Assembly (NCBI GenBank): GCA_040219935.1
Contig: JAVJUA010000048.1
Location: 124,001-188,000, forward strand
Reading direction: 5' to 3'
Length of the DNA: 64,000 nucleotides
From: UBA7803 sp040219935
GTDB taxonomy: Bacteria; Pseudomonadota; Gammaproteobacteria; Pseudomonadales; Azotimanducaceae
The position numbers and the translations under genes are program-made. Under the pieces are notes generated by a model that ran no database searches, was not told the origin of the DNA, and saw only the letters and a list, made by a program, of their open reading frames with translations. Shown here piece after piece: positions 17,454 through 25,169 of this stretch. Every line of letters starts with the position of its first letter. The stretch's first letter is position 1.

Positions 17454-18725
17454 CGGCTCCACCAGCAGCCCGTCCATGGCTCTGGGGAGCTGGGTGGTGA
17501 TCACGGCCCGCCCGCCCGCCAGCTCCGGCGAACGCACCAGCACCCGATAGTCCCCTTCGGCGGTCTGCACCTCGCCCACCCGCTCGACGCGAATGGCACG
17601 CAGGCGCCGCGCCTCCACGGCGAACACGCGGTCGTTTTCGTAGAGCGATGCGATGGGCAACGCCACCACGTCCGGCTCCGCCGGCAGCGACACCCGCAGC
17701 TCCATGACCCGGCCCAGCGGCGGCAGGGCCGACACCGGCAACGTCGGGTCCGGGCGGAAGAACGCGTCGATGCCGGTCTGCCCGGGGCGGATGCCGTGGG
17801 CGACGCGGGCCAGCGTCAGGGTCTGGCCGTCGGCCAGCGCCGCGCGCACGGTCTCGCCGTCGGTGAGGTACCGATGCAGCCGGGCTTCGTAGCGGTCGGG
17901 CACCTGGGTGCGCACCTGCAGCGCGCCGGCGTCGGCCATCTCCACCAGCACCACGCCCGGGCGGTTGCGGTCGCCGGGCGCCGCATGCACGGCCAGCACC
18001 GGGCCGTCGAACGGTGCGCGCAGCACGGTGCGGTCGAGGTCGAGCCGGGCGCGCTCGGTGAGCGCCTCGATGCGCGCCAGGTCGGCGCGCTGGGCGGCCA
18101 GGCGGTGGGGCAGGTCGTCCAGGCGCCGCTGGTGTGCTTCCAGCTCGATGGCGGCGCGATTGGCTTCGGCAGCGGCCTCGTCGAGCAGGCTCTGGCTGAT
18201 CAGCCGCTGATCGAGCAGGGCCTGATGGCGCGCCAACTTGCGGGCGGCCAGCTCGCTCACCGACCGGGCCTGGCCGAGGGTTCGCTGCAGCATCGACTGC
18301 TCGGACTCGATGGACCGCAGCAGCGCCTGCTGCCGGGCGCGTTCCGCCTCGCGCTCGGCCAGCTGCAGCCGGGCCTCGGCGTCGTCGAGCTCCACCAGCA
18401 CGTCGTCACGGGCCACCCAGTCGCCTTCCTGCACGCGCACGCGCGCCACCGGCGCGGCGACGTCGGTGCCGAGCGCCGCGCGCCGGCCGGACTCCATGCG
18501 GCCGTAGACCGTGAAGGTGGGGCTGCGCGGCTCGGGCATCACCTGCAGCACGGCCACGGGCCACGACTTCTCCGTGCGCGGCTCCGGCGCCGCCGCCGGT
18601 CCGGTGGCGAAGATCGACGCGCTGGCCAGCACCGCGCCACCGAGCAGCGCGACGGCGGCGGCCAGGTGACGGCCGCGGGCGCTGGCCGGACGCCAGCGCA
18701 GCAGGAATGCCAGGCGGGAGGTCAT
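17448..18725 (-). CDS. RND efflux periplasmic adaptor (membrane fusion protein)
   Basis: A 425-residue HlyD/AcrA-type adaptor linking an inner-membrane RND pump to an outer-membrane channel. One N-terminal membrane anchor (about 22-45) is followed by the split lipoyl domain (VAAPVARVRVQEGDWVARDD and later DRTVLRAPFDGPV), a long Arg/Glu/Gln-rich coiled coil between them (about 110-225), and beta-barrel domains. No lipobox Cys is seen. It starts by a four-base overlap with the pump gene, which lies upstream. The more usual order is adaptor first. No outer-membrane channel gene is adjacent. Confidence 0.92.
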   Translation of the reverse strand: MTSRLAFLLRWRPASARGRHLAAAVALLGGAVLASASIFATGPAAAPEPRTEKSWPVAVLQVMPEPRSPTFTVYGRMESGRRAALGTDVAAPVARVRVQEGDWVARDDVLVELDDAEARLQLAEREAERARQQALLRSIESEQSMLQRTLGQARSVSELAARKLARHQALLDQRLISQSLLDEAAAEANRAAIELEAHQRRLDDLPHRLAAQRADLARIEALTERARLDLDRTVLRAPFDGPVLAVHAAPGDRNRPGVVLVEMADAGALQVRTQVPDRYEARLHRYLTDGETVRAALADGQTLTLARVAHGIRPGQTGIDAFFRPDPTLPVSALPPLGRVMELRVSLPAEPDVVALPIASLYENDRVFAVEARRLRAIRVERVGEVQTAEGDYRVLVRSPELAGGRAVITTQLPRAMDGLLVEPS

Positions 18726-21700
18726 GACGGATTTCCTCCGGAGGTGGATGGGGCGGCACCGCCCGGCCAGTGCCTGCGCAGCGACGGCCCGAGCCGCGCC
18801 AGCGGGCCGGCTACCCGGCCGCGCAGCGCTTCCAGCAGCAGGATCAGCGCCGGAATCACCAGCAGCACCAGGGTGGTGCCGAAGGCGAGACCGAAGCTCA
18901 ACGTGACCGCGATGGGGGCGACGTAGAACGCCAGGGTCGAGGTCTCGAAGATCAGCGGCGACAGGCCGGCAATGGTGGTCAGCGAGGTGAGGATCACGGC
19001 CCGGAACCGGGCGCGCACGGCGCCCTCGAGGGCCTGGCGCAGCGGCGTGCCGGCCTCGACGTCGCGCCTGAAGAAGCTGAGCAGCACGATCGAGTCGTTG
19101 ACCACCACGCCGGTGAGCGAGAAGAACGCCAGGAACGACATGGCGCCGATGTCCCAGCCGGTGACCCAGTGGCCGATGACGGCACCGGTGAGCCCGAAGG
19201 GTATGGCGGTCATGATGGCCAGCGGCCACAGATACGACGCGAACACCCAGGCCAGGATCAGGTAGATCAGCACCAGCGTCAGCAGCCCGCCGAACGCCAG
19301 CGTGCTGATGATCATCTGGTCGAATTCGGAGCGGCCGCCCAGCCCGAACTTCAGGTCGTGGCGTTCCAGGATGGCGGGCAGCACGTCGCGCTCGAGGCGG
19401 CTGGTGATGGCCATGGCGTTGCCCTGCTGCGGGTCGACGTCGGCACTCACCCGCACCGCGAGCTGGCCGTCGCGATGGCGGATCACATCGATGCCGCGGC
19501 GCGTGTACAGGGTCGCGACGTTGCCCAGCGGCACGAAGGCGCCGTCGGGCGTGCGCACGGGAAACCGCCGCAGCCGGCCCAGGTCGTCGCGCTCCGCGTC
19601 CGGCAGCATCACCCGCACCTCGAGCTCGCTGTGCTCGTCATTGAAGATCTGCACCCGGCTGCCGGTGTAGGCGGCCCGTAGCTGGGCGCCGATCGCGGCC
19701 GAGGTGAGCCCGAGCGAGCGGCCGGCCGGGGTCAGCTCGAAGATCATCTGCTCCTGGCCGTAGGGCAGGTCGTCGATCACATTCGACACCCCGGGAAACC
19801 CCGCCAGCGCCGTCGCCAGGGCTTCCGCGCCCTGCTTCAGCGCCTCCAGGTCGTCGCCGCGCAGCACCAGGGTGAGGTCGGGCTCGCCGCCGTTGGCGCC
19901 GCCGTCCACCTCCACCACGAGCTGCTCCACGAAAGCCGGCTTGCTGATGCGCTGCCGCCACCGCGCCACGAAGTCGGCCGGGCGCAGGTTGCGGTGCTCC
20001 TCATAGGCGTAGGTGGCCTCGATGGACGCGTACTGCTCGCCTTCCTTGCGCTCGCCGCCGAGGGTGGCGAGGTTGCGCTTGGTGACCCAGCCGGTCAGGT
20101 TGCTGCCGCCGGTCTCGGCATGCAGCTCGGCGAGCGCGGTTTCCACCTCGGTGAGAAACTGCAACCGCTGTGCGTCGCTGGCGGTGGCGCTGAAAGCGAC
20201 GTTGGCTTCCACGTCCTCGATGTCGAACCCCGTCACCATGGCGACGCCCACGTGCTGCGACATCACCAGCGACAGCGCCACGGACATGGCGCCCACGGCG
20301 GCGGCCAGGGTGGCGCCGGGGTAGTCCAGGGCCCGGCGCAGCAGCGGCATGAAGCGCCCATCGACGAAGCGGGCGAAGGCCGCGTCGAAGCGCTGCCGCC
20401 AGACCGGCTCCGCGCGGCCGTGGGCGTTCTCCAGGCTCGCCCGCAGGTGTGCGGGCAGCACCAGGAAGCACTCCACCAGCGACGCCACGATGATGCACAG
20501 CAGCACGGTCGGCAGGGTGAGGATGATCTGGCCCATGGGGCCGCCGATCAGCAGCAGCGGCAGGAAGGCGGCCAGGGTGGTCAGCGACGATGTGACTACG
20601 GGCACCCACATGCGCTGCGCAGCGCCGGTGGCCGCTTCCAGGGGCGTGGCGCCGGCCTGATGCAGGGTGGTCGCGTCCTCGCCCACCACGATGGCGTCGT
20701 CGACGACGATGCCGAGCGCCATCACCAGGCCGATCAGGGCGATGATGCTGATGCCCTGCCCGAAGGCCAGGTGGAACAGCGCCAGCGCCAGCAGGAAGCT
20801 GACCGGAATGCCGACCATCACCCACCAGCCGACGCGGCCGTTGAGGAACAGCAGCAGCACCACGCCCACCAGCGCCAGGCCCGACAGCCCGTTCTCCAGG
20901 ATCATGCCGAGCTGGGCCCCGAGCAGTGACCAGATATCCTGCACCACTTCGACCTGCACCCCGTCGGGCAGGCGGGTGCGCACGTCGGCGAGCCAGCGAT
21001 CGAGGATGCGGTCGGCCAGGTACGCATCCGCTTCGGTGGCGCGCAGCAGCACCATCTGAATCGCCGGATGGCCGTCCCTGGTGACCAGCGGCTGGCCGCG
21101 CTGCGGGCGGCGGACGACGTCGGCCAGGTGGTCGAGCCGGATAAGCTGGTCGGCGGAGCGGATCAGTAGCTGCTCGAAGCCGTAGGCGTCGCGCTGCTGG
21201 TCCAGGCTGCGGAGCTGGCGGCTGCCCTGGCCCTGGCCCACCAGACCGGCCGGCACGTCGCGGCTGACCCGCGCCACTTCCGCCGCCAGTTCGTCCAGCG
21301 TCATCCCCAGCTCGGTCAGCCGCTGGCCGCTCACCAGCAGGGCGATCTCCTCCTGGGGCATGCCATCGTAACGAACGCCCTCGATGCCGCGGGCCAGCAG
21401 CTCGCGCTCGAAGTCGCGCACCAGGGGGATCAGGTCGGCCAGATCGCCGCGGCCCACCACCTGCACCACGGCGACGGGCTCCAGATCGATGAAGCGGCGG
21501 ATCTCCGGGGGCTCGATGTCCGCAGGCAGGTTGCGAACGTTGGTCACCCTTTGCTTGACCTGGTCCAGCGCCAGCGTCATGTCGGCGTCGTGACGGAACT
21601 GGACGTTGAGAAAGGCCGAACCGTGCTCGGTGCGGGAGGTGAGCTCGTGGAGTTCGTTCAGGTTGCGCAATGCCTGCTCGATGGGGTCGGTGACCAGCGT

Positions 21701-21877
21701 TTCGACGTCCTCGGCGCTGGCGCCCGGCCACGCTACGGTGATGAACACCATGGGGAAGTTGGCCGGCGGATCGAGCTGGGTGGGCATGGCGCGGATCGCC
21801 CAGATGCCGGCCAGCGTCATCAGGATCATCAGCAGGTTGGCGGCCACCCGGTGCTCTGCGAACGTGCGAATCAACAT
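18722..21877 (-). CDS. RND efflux pump, inner-membrane subunit (AcrB/MdtB-like)
   Basis: A 1051-residue resistance-nodulation-division transporter, proton-driven export across the envelope. It has the classic two-fold layout: the first helix at 10-30, a large periplasmic loop, helices 2-6, a second helix near 520, a second periplasmic loop and helices 8-12. The helix-4 proton relay GIVVDDAIVVGED (about 387-400) is intact. The N-terminus MLIRTFAEHRVAANLL is typical of the hydrophobe/multidrug branch in environmental Gammaproteobacteria. Substrates are unknown. It is divergent from cobS, with 264 bases between. Confidence 0.94.
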   Translation of the reverse strand: MLIRTFAEHRVAANLLMILMTLAGIWAIRAMPTQLDPPANFPMVFITVAWPGASAEDVETLVTDPIEQALRNLNELHELTSRTEHGSAFLNVQFRHDADMTLALDQVKQRVTNVRNLPADIEPPEIRRFIDLEPVAVVQVVGRGDLADLIPLVRDFERELLARGIEGVRYDGMPQEEIALLVSGQRLTELGMTLDELAAEVARVSRDVPAGLVGQGQGSRQLRSLDQQRDAYGFEQLLIRSADQLIRLDHLADVVRRPQRGQPLVTRDGHPAIQMVLLRATEADAYLADRILDRWLADVRTRLPDGVQVEVVQDIWSLLGAQLGMILENGLSGLALVGVVLLLFLNGRVGWWVMVGIPVSFLLALALFHLAFGQGISIIALIGLVMALGIVVDDAIVVGEDATTLHQAGATPLEAATGAAQRMWVPVVTSSLTTLAAFLPLLLIGGPMGQIILTLPTVLLCIIVASLVECFLVLPAHLRASLENAHGRAEPVWRQRFDAAFARFVDGRFMPLLRRALDYPGATLAAAVGAMSVALSLVMSQHVGVAMVTGFDIEDVEANVAFSATASDAQRLQFLTEVETALAELHAETGGSNLTGWVTKRNLATLGGERKEGEQYASIEATYAYEEHRNLRPADFVARWRQRISKPAFVEQLVVEVDGGANGGEPDLTLVLRGDDLEALKQGAEALATALAGFPGVSNVIDDLPYGQEQMIFELTPAGRSLGLTSAAIGAQLRAAYTGSRVQIFNDEHSELEVRVMLPDAERDDLGRLRRFPVRTPDGAFVPLGNVATLYTRRGIDVIRHRDGQLAVRVSADVDPQQGNAMAITSRLERDVLPAILERHDLKFGLGGRSEFDQMIISTLAFGGLLTLVLIYLILAWVFASYLWPLAIMTAIPFGLTGAVIGHWVTGWDIGAMSFLAFFSLTGVVVNDSIVLLSFFRRDVEAGTPLRQALEGAVRARFRAVILTSLTTIAGLSPLIFETSTLAFYVAPIAVTLSFGLAFGTTLVLLVIPALILLLEALRGRVAGPLARLGPSLRRHWPGGAAPSTSGGNPS

Positions 21878-22141
21878 CGGCTCCCTCTACGCCCGGACGC
21901 CCAATCAGAATCCGTGCCAATCTCAAAAGTGCTTTCAAAACAGGGAGTTCTGGATCGGATGCCTGGACGGCGAAGCGCTGCGATAGCGGAACTGACCAAC
22001 AGTTGGCACGGCCACCGTCGCGCTCGGGCCAGATTCGGCATGGCGAAGGATGTTCTTTGCCCCGGCGTTCCTTACAATGTCGCGCTCGCCCGGACCCGGA
22101 ACAGCGCAGTGGTGCACGAGCAATCAGGACTTTCCCCCGAC

Positions 22142-23110
22142 ATGGCGCCGGATACCTCCGTCGACGTACGCGAAGTGTTCGGCATCGAGCAGGATCTGTC
22201 GGTGCCGGCGTTCAGCCGCCGCTCGGACTACGTGCCCGCCGTGGACGCGGATTACCGCTTCGACCGGGACACCACGCTGGCGATTCTCGCCGGGTTCGCC
22301 CACAACCGGCGGGTGATGATTCAGGGCTACCACGGCACCGGCAAGTCGACCCACATCGAGCAGGTGGCCGCGCGCCTGAACTGGCCCTGCGTGCGCATCA
22401 ACCTCGACAGCCACATCAGCCGCATCGACCTGATCGGCAAGGACGCCATCGTCATCAAGGACGGCCAGCAGATCACCGAGTTCCGCGAGGGCATGCTGCC
22501 CTGGGCGCTGCAGCATCCGGTGGCCCTGGTGTTCGACGAGTACGACGCCGGCCGCCCCGACGTGATGTTCGTGATCCAGCGCGTGCTGGAGGTGGAGGGC
22601 AAGCTGACCCTGCTCGATCAGAACAAGGTCATCGAGCCGCATCCGTACTTCCGGCTGTTCGCCACCACCAACACCATCGGCCTCGGCGACAGCACCGGCC
22701 TCTACCATGGCACCCAGCAGATCAACCAGGGCCAGATGGACCGCTGGAGCATCGTTACCACCCTGAACTACCTGCCGCACGATCAGGAGACCGAGATCGT
22801 CCTCGGCAAGGCCAAGCACTACGCGGAGACCGAGGCCGGGTATCGCACCGTCAAAAACATGGTGTCGGTGGCCGAGCTGACGCGGCAGGGCTTCATGAAC
22901 GGCGACGTGTCCGTGGTCATGTCGCCCCGCACCGTGCTCACCTGGGCGCAGAACGCCGAGATCTTCGGCGACGTCGGCTTCGCGTTCCGGGTCACCTTCC
23001 TCAACAAGTGCGACGAGCTGGAGCGGCCCATCGTGGCCGAGTACTACCAGCGCTGCATGGGCGAGGACCTGGGCGATGCCACCCGGGGGATCAAGCTGAA
23101 GAGCGCTTGA
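22142..23110 (+). CDS. cobS: CobS-type AAA+ ATPase (cobaltochelatase small subunit)
   Basis: A 322-residue MoxR-clade AAA+ ATPase closely matching alphaproteobacterial CobS. Walker A is GYHGTGKST (62-70), Walker B is ALVFDEYDAG, and the RINLDSHISRIDLIGKDAI region is diagnostic. In the aerobic B12 pathway CobS and CobT drive cobalt insertion by CobN. No cobN or other cob gene is in this window, so the partner here is unknown. The start at 22142 matches the family N-terminus (VREVFGIEQDL); the frame is open further upstream and an earlier start cannot be excluded. cobT follows after 42 bases. Confidence 0.9.
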   Translation: MAPDTSVDVREVFGIEQDLSVPAFSRRSDYVPAVDADYRFDRDTTLAILAGFAHNRRVMIQGYHGTGKSTHIEQVAARLNWPCVRINLDSHISRIDLIGKDAIVIKDGQQITEFREGMLPWALQHPVALVFDEYDAGRPDVMFVIQRVLEVEGKLTLLDQNKVIEPHPYFRLFATTNTIGLGDSTGLYHGTQQINQGQMDRWSIVTTLNYLPHDQETEIVLGKAKHYAETEAGYRTVKNMVSVAELTRQGFMNGDVSVVMSPRTVLTWAQNAEIFGDVGFAFRVTFLNKCDELERPIVAEYYQRCMGEDLGDATRGIKLKSA

Positions 23111-23152
23111 CCGGGGCATGAGCTCTTGTCGTAGATGCCTTAGAGTCGGGCC

Positions 23153-24964
23153 ATGAAGGACGACGAACACCCGCTCGAGCCGTTCAAGCGCGCCACCACG
23201 GCGACCATTCGCGCGCTCGCCGAGAACGACGAACTCGAGGTCACCTTCGGTCAGGGCCCGCCTGTGGCCCGGGGTAACCGCATCCGTGTGCCGCTGCCGA
23301 ACGTCGGCGCCACCGCCGAGGAGATCGACGCGGTGCGCGGCATGGGCGACGAGTACGCGCTGCGCATCCGCTATCACGACGCCGGCGAGCATCAGCGCCG
23401 GCAGCCCCAGGCCGGGCCTGCTCAGGAAATGTTCCAGTGGATCGAGGACGCCCGCATCGCCTCCATCGGCTCGAACCGCATGGCCGGCGTGGCGAAAAAC
23501 CTCGATGCCTCCCTCGAAGCCCAGTGCAAGCAGTCCGCCTTCGACACCATCACCGTCGAATCGGAAGCGCCGCTGTCGGTGGCCGTCGGGCTGCTGGTGC
23601 GCCAGCACCTGACCGGGCGGCCGCTGCCGCCTTCCGCCGAGCACGTGGTGCAGTTCTGGCGCGACTACGTGGAGGAGCACGCCGGCAGCGACATCCGCCG
23701 ACTGCGTGAGCACCTGCTCGACCAGGGCAAGTTCGCCGACGTCTGCCGCCGCATCCTGGTGGATCTCGGTCTCGAGGCCGAGTTCGAGGAGCCCACCGAT
23801 TTCGACGACAGCCAGGACGACGTGGAGACCGTCGACGAGGGCGAGGATGCCGACTCGGACATCAGCCCCGAGGACGTGGTGCTCGACGACGACGCCATGA
23901 TGGACGAGAACGCCGAGGGCGAGTCGTCGCTGGTGGAGATGGACGCCGACATCGACATGGACGACCTCGGCGCCGAGGCCGACCCCGACGAGGCGCCCCA
24001 GCAGCTTCCCGACGAGGCCGGCCGCATCCGGATCGACGTCAACTACCAGGCCTACACGGCCGCCTTCGACGAGGTGGTTCGGGCGGAGGAGCTGTGCGAG
24101 CCCGAGGAGCTGCTGCGGCTGCGATCGCTGCTCGATCAGCAGCTGGTGTCGCTGCAGCACGCCACTTCGAAGCTGGCCAACCGGCTGCAGCGCAAGCTGA
24201 TGGCAAAGCAGAACCGCACCTGGGAGTTCGACCTGGAGGAGGGCGTGCTCGACACCTCGCGGCTGGCCCAGGTGATCGTCGACCCCATGAACCCGCTCGC
24301 CTTCAAGCGCGAGAAGGACATGAAGTTCCGCGACACCGTGGTGACCATGCTGATCGACAGCTCCGGCTCCATGCGCGGGCGGTCGATCACCATCGCCGCC
24401 ATGTGTGCCGACATTCTCGGCCGCACCCTCGAGCGCTGCTCGGTGCGGGTGGAGATCCTCGGCTTCACCACCCGCGCCTGGCGGGGCGGCCAGTCGCGTG
24501 AGAAGTGGATCGCCGACGGCAAGCCGGCGAACCCGGGCCGCCTGAACGATCTGCGCCACATCGTCTACAAGGCGGCCGACGACCCCTGGCAGCGCAGCAA
24601 GCGCAACCTGGGTCTGATGATGCGCGAGGAGCTGCTCAAGGAGAACATCGACGGCGAGGCGCTGATCTGGGCGCACAACCGGCTGGTGGTCCGCCAGGAG
24701 CAGCGCAAGGTGCTGATGGTGATCTCCGACGGCCTGCCGGTGGACAACTCGACGCTGCTGGTGAATCCGAGCAACTACCTCGAGCAGCACCTCAAGTACG
24801 CCATCGACATGATCGAGAACCACTCACCGGTGGAGCTGATCGCCATAGGCATCGGTCACGACGTCACTCACCACTACCGGCGCGCGGTGACGATCACCGA
24901 CGCCGAGCAGCTCGGCGGCGCCATGACCGACCAGCTCGCCGAGCTCTTCGAGATCAGGGCCTGA
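23153..24964 (+). CDS. cobT: CobT-type VWA protein (cobaltochelatase subunit)
   Basis: A 603-residue partner of CobS. The N-terminal domain (about 1-200) has the CobT pattern (FKRATTATIRALAE, then IEDARIASIGSNRM). A very acidic linker rich in Asp/Glu spans about 205-290. The C-terminal von Willebrand A domain has the MIDAS motif IDSSGSMRG (about 400-408), a later Thr, and ISDGLP. It is cytosolic, in a two-gene unit with cobS. Since CobST act as a chaperone for a large subunit, absence of cobN leaves their target open. Confidence 0.9.
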   Translation: MKDDEHPLEPFKRATTATIRALAENDELEVTFGQGPPVARGNRIRVPLPNVGATAEEIDAVRGMGDEYALRIRYHDAGEHQRRQPQAGPAQEMFQWIEDARIASIGSNRMAGVAKNLDASLEAQCKQSAFDTITVESEAPLSVAVGLLVRQHLTGRPLPPSAEHVVQFWRDYVEEHAGSDIRRLREHLLDQGKFADVCRRILVDLGLEAEFEEPTDFDDSQDDVETVDEGEDADSDISPEDVVLDDDAMMDENAEGESSLVEMDADIDMDDLGAEADPDEAPQQLPDEAGRIRIDVNYQAYTAAFDEVVRAEELCEPEELLRLRSLLDQQLVSLQHATSKLANRLQRKLMAKQNRTWEFDLEEGVLDTSRLAQVIVDPMNPLAFKREKDMKFRDTVVTMLIDSSGSMRGRSITIAAMCADILGRTLERCSVRVEILGFTTRAWRGGQSREKWIADGKPANPGRLNDLRHIVYKAADDPWQRSKRNLGLMMREELLKENIDGEALIWAHNRLVVRQEQRKVLMVISDGLPVDNSTLLVNPSNYLEQHLKYAIDMIENHSPVELIAIGIGHDVTHHYRRAVTITDAEQLGGAMTDQLAELFEIRA

Positions 24965-25125
24965 CGCCCGGCGGGCCCCGACGGCTCGCATTCTGTCGGA
25001 CAAGATCGACCTTCAATCGCACGCCGCGCGCTGCTACCATGCCAGCGCTCGTGTGCGCGCCGGTCCGCCAGGTCCGGTGCTGTTCGCACTCGATGCCACT
25101 GTCGCGCTTCGGCGCGTGCGTGCGA

Positions 25126-25147
25126 GGCCCGACTACGGGCCGGTAGT
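25126..25147 (+). promoter_or_regulatory. Two overlapping alternative hairpins in the leader of the first TonB-dependent receptor
   Basis: GGCCCG-acta-CGGGCC (25126-25141) and ACTAC-gggccg-GTAGT (25132-25147) share bases, so only one can form at a time. They end 10 bases before the GGAGAG ribosome-binding site at 25157. They could tune translation or be chance in GC-rich DNA. No T-tract follows, so they are not an intrinsic terminator. Confidence 0.25.
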
Positions 25148-25169
25148 AAAATAAATGGAGAGAGTCATC

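Noticed and set aside
22124..24823. A nearly 900-codon open frame antisense to cobS-cobT.
   Set aside because: It is His/Val/Leu-rich with no domain and mirrors the high-GC third positions of the true genes. Similar long antisense frames over leuS, the RND pump, OppA and the receptors were discarded for the same reason.
25094..25141. Possible cobalamin riboswitch between cobT and a TonB receptor (GCCACTGT at 25095 and a weak B12-box-like stretch).
   Set aside because: The GGGAA and GTG-AA core elements are missing, the distance from CACTGT to the B12-box-like stretch is too short, and the box itself matches poorly. The receptor is not BtuB-like.
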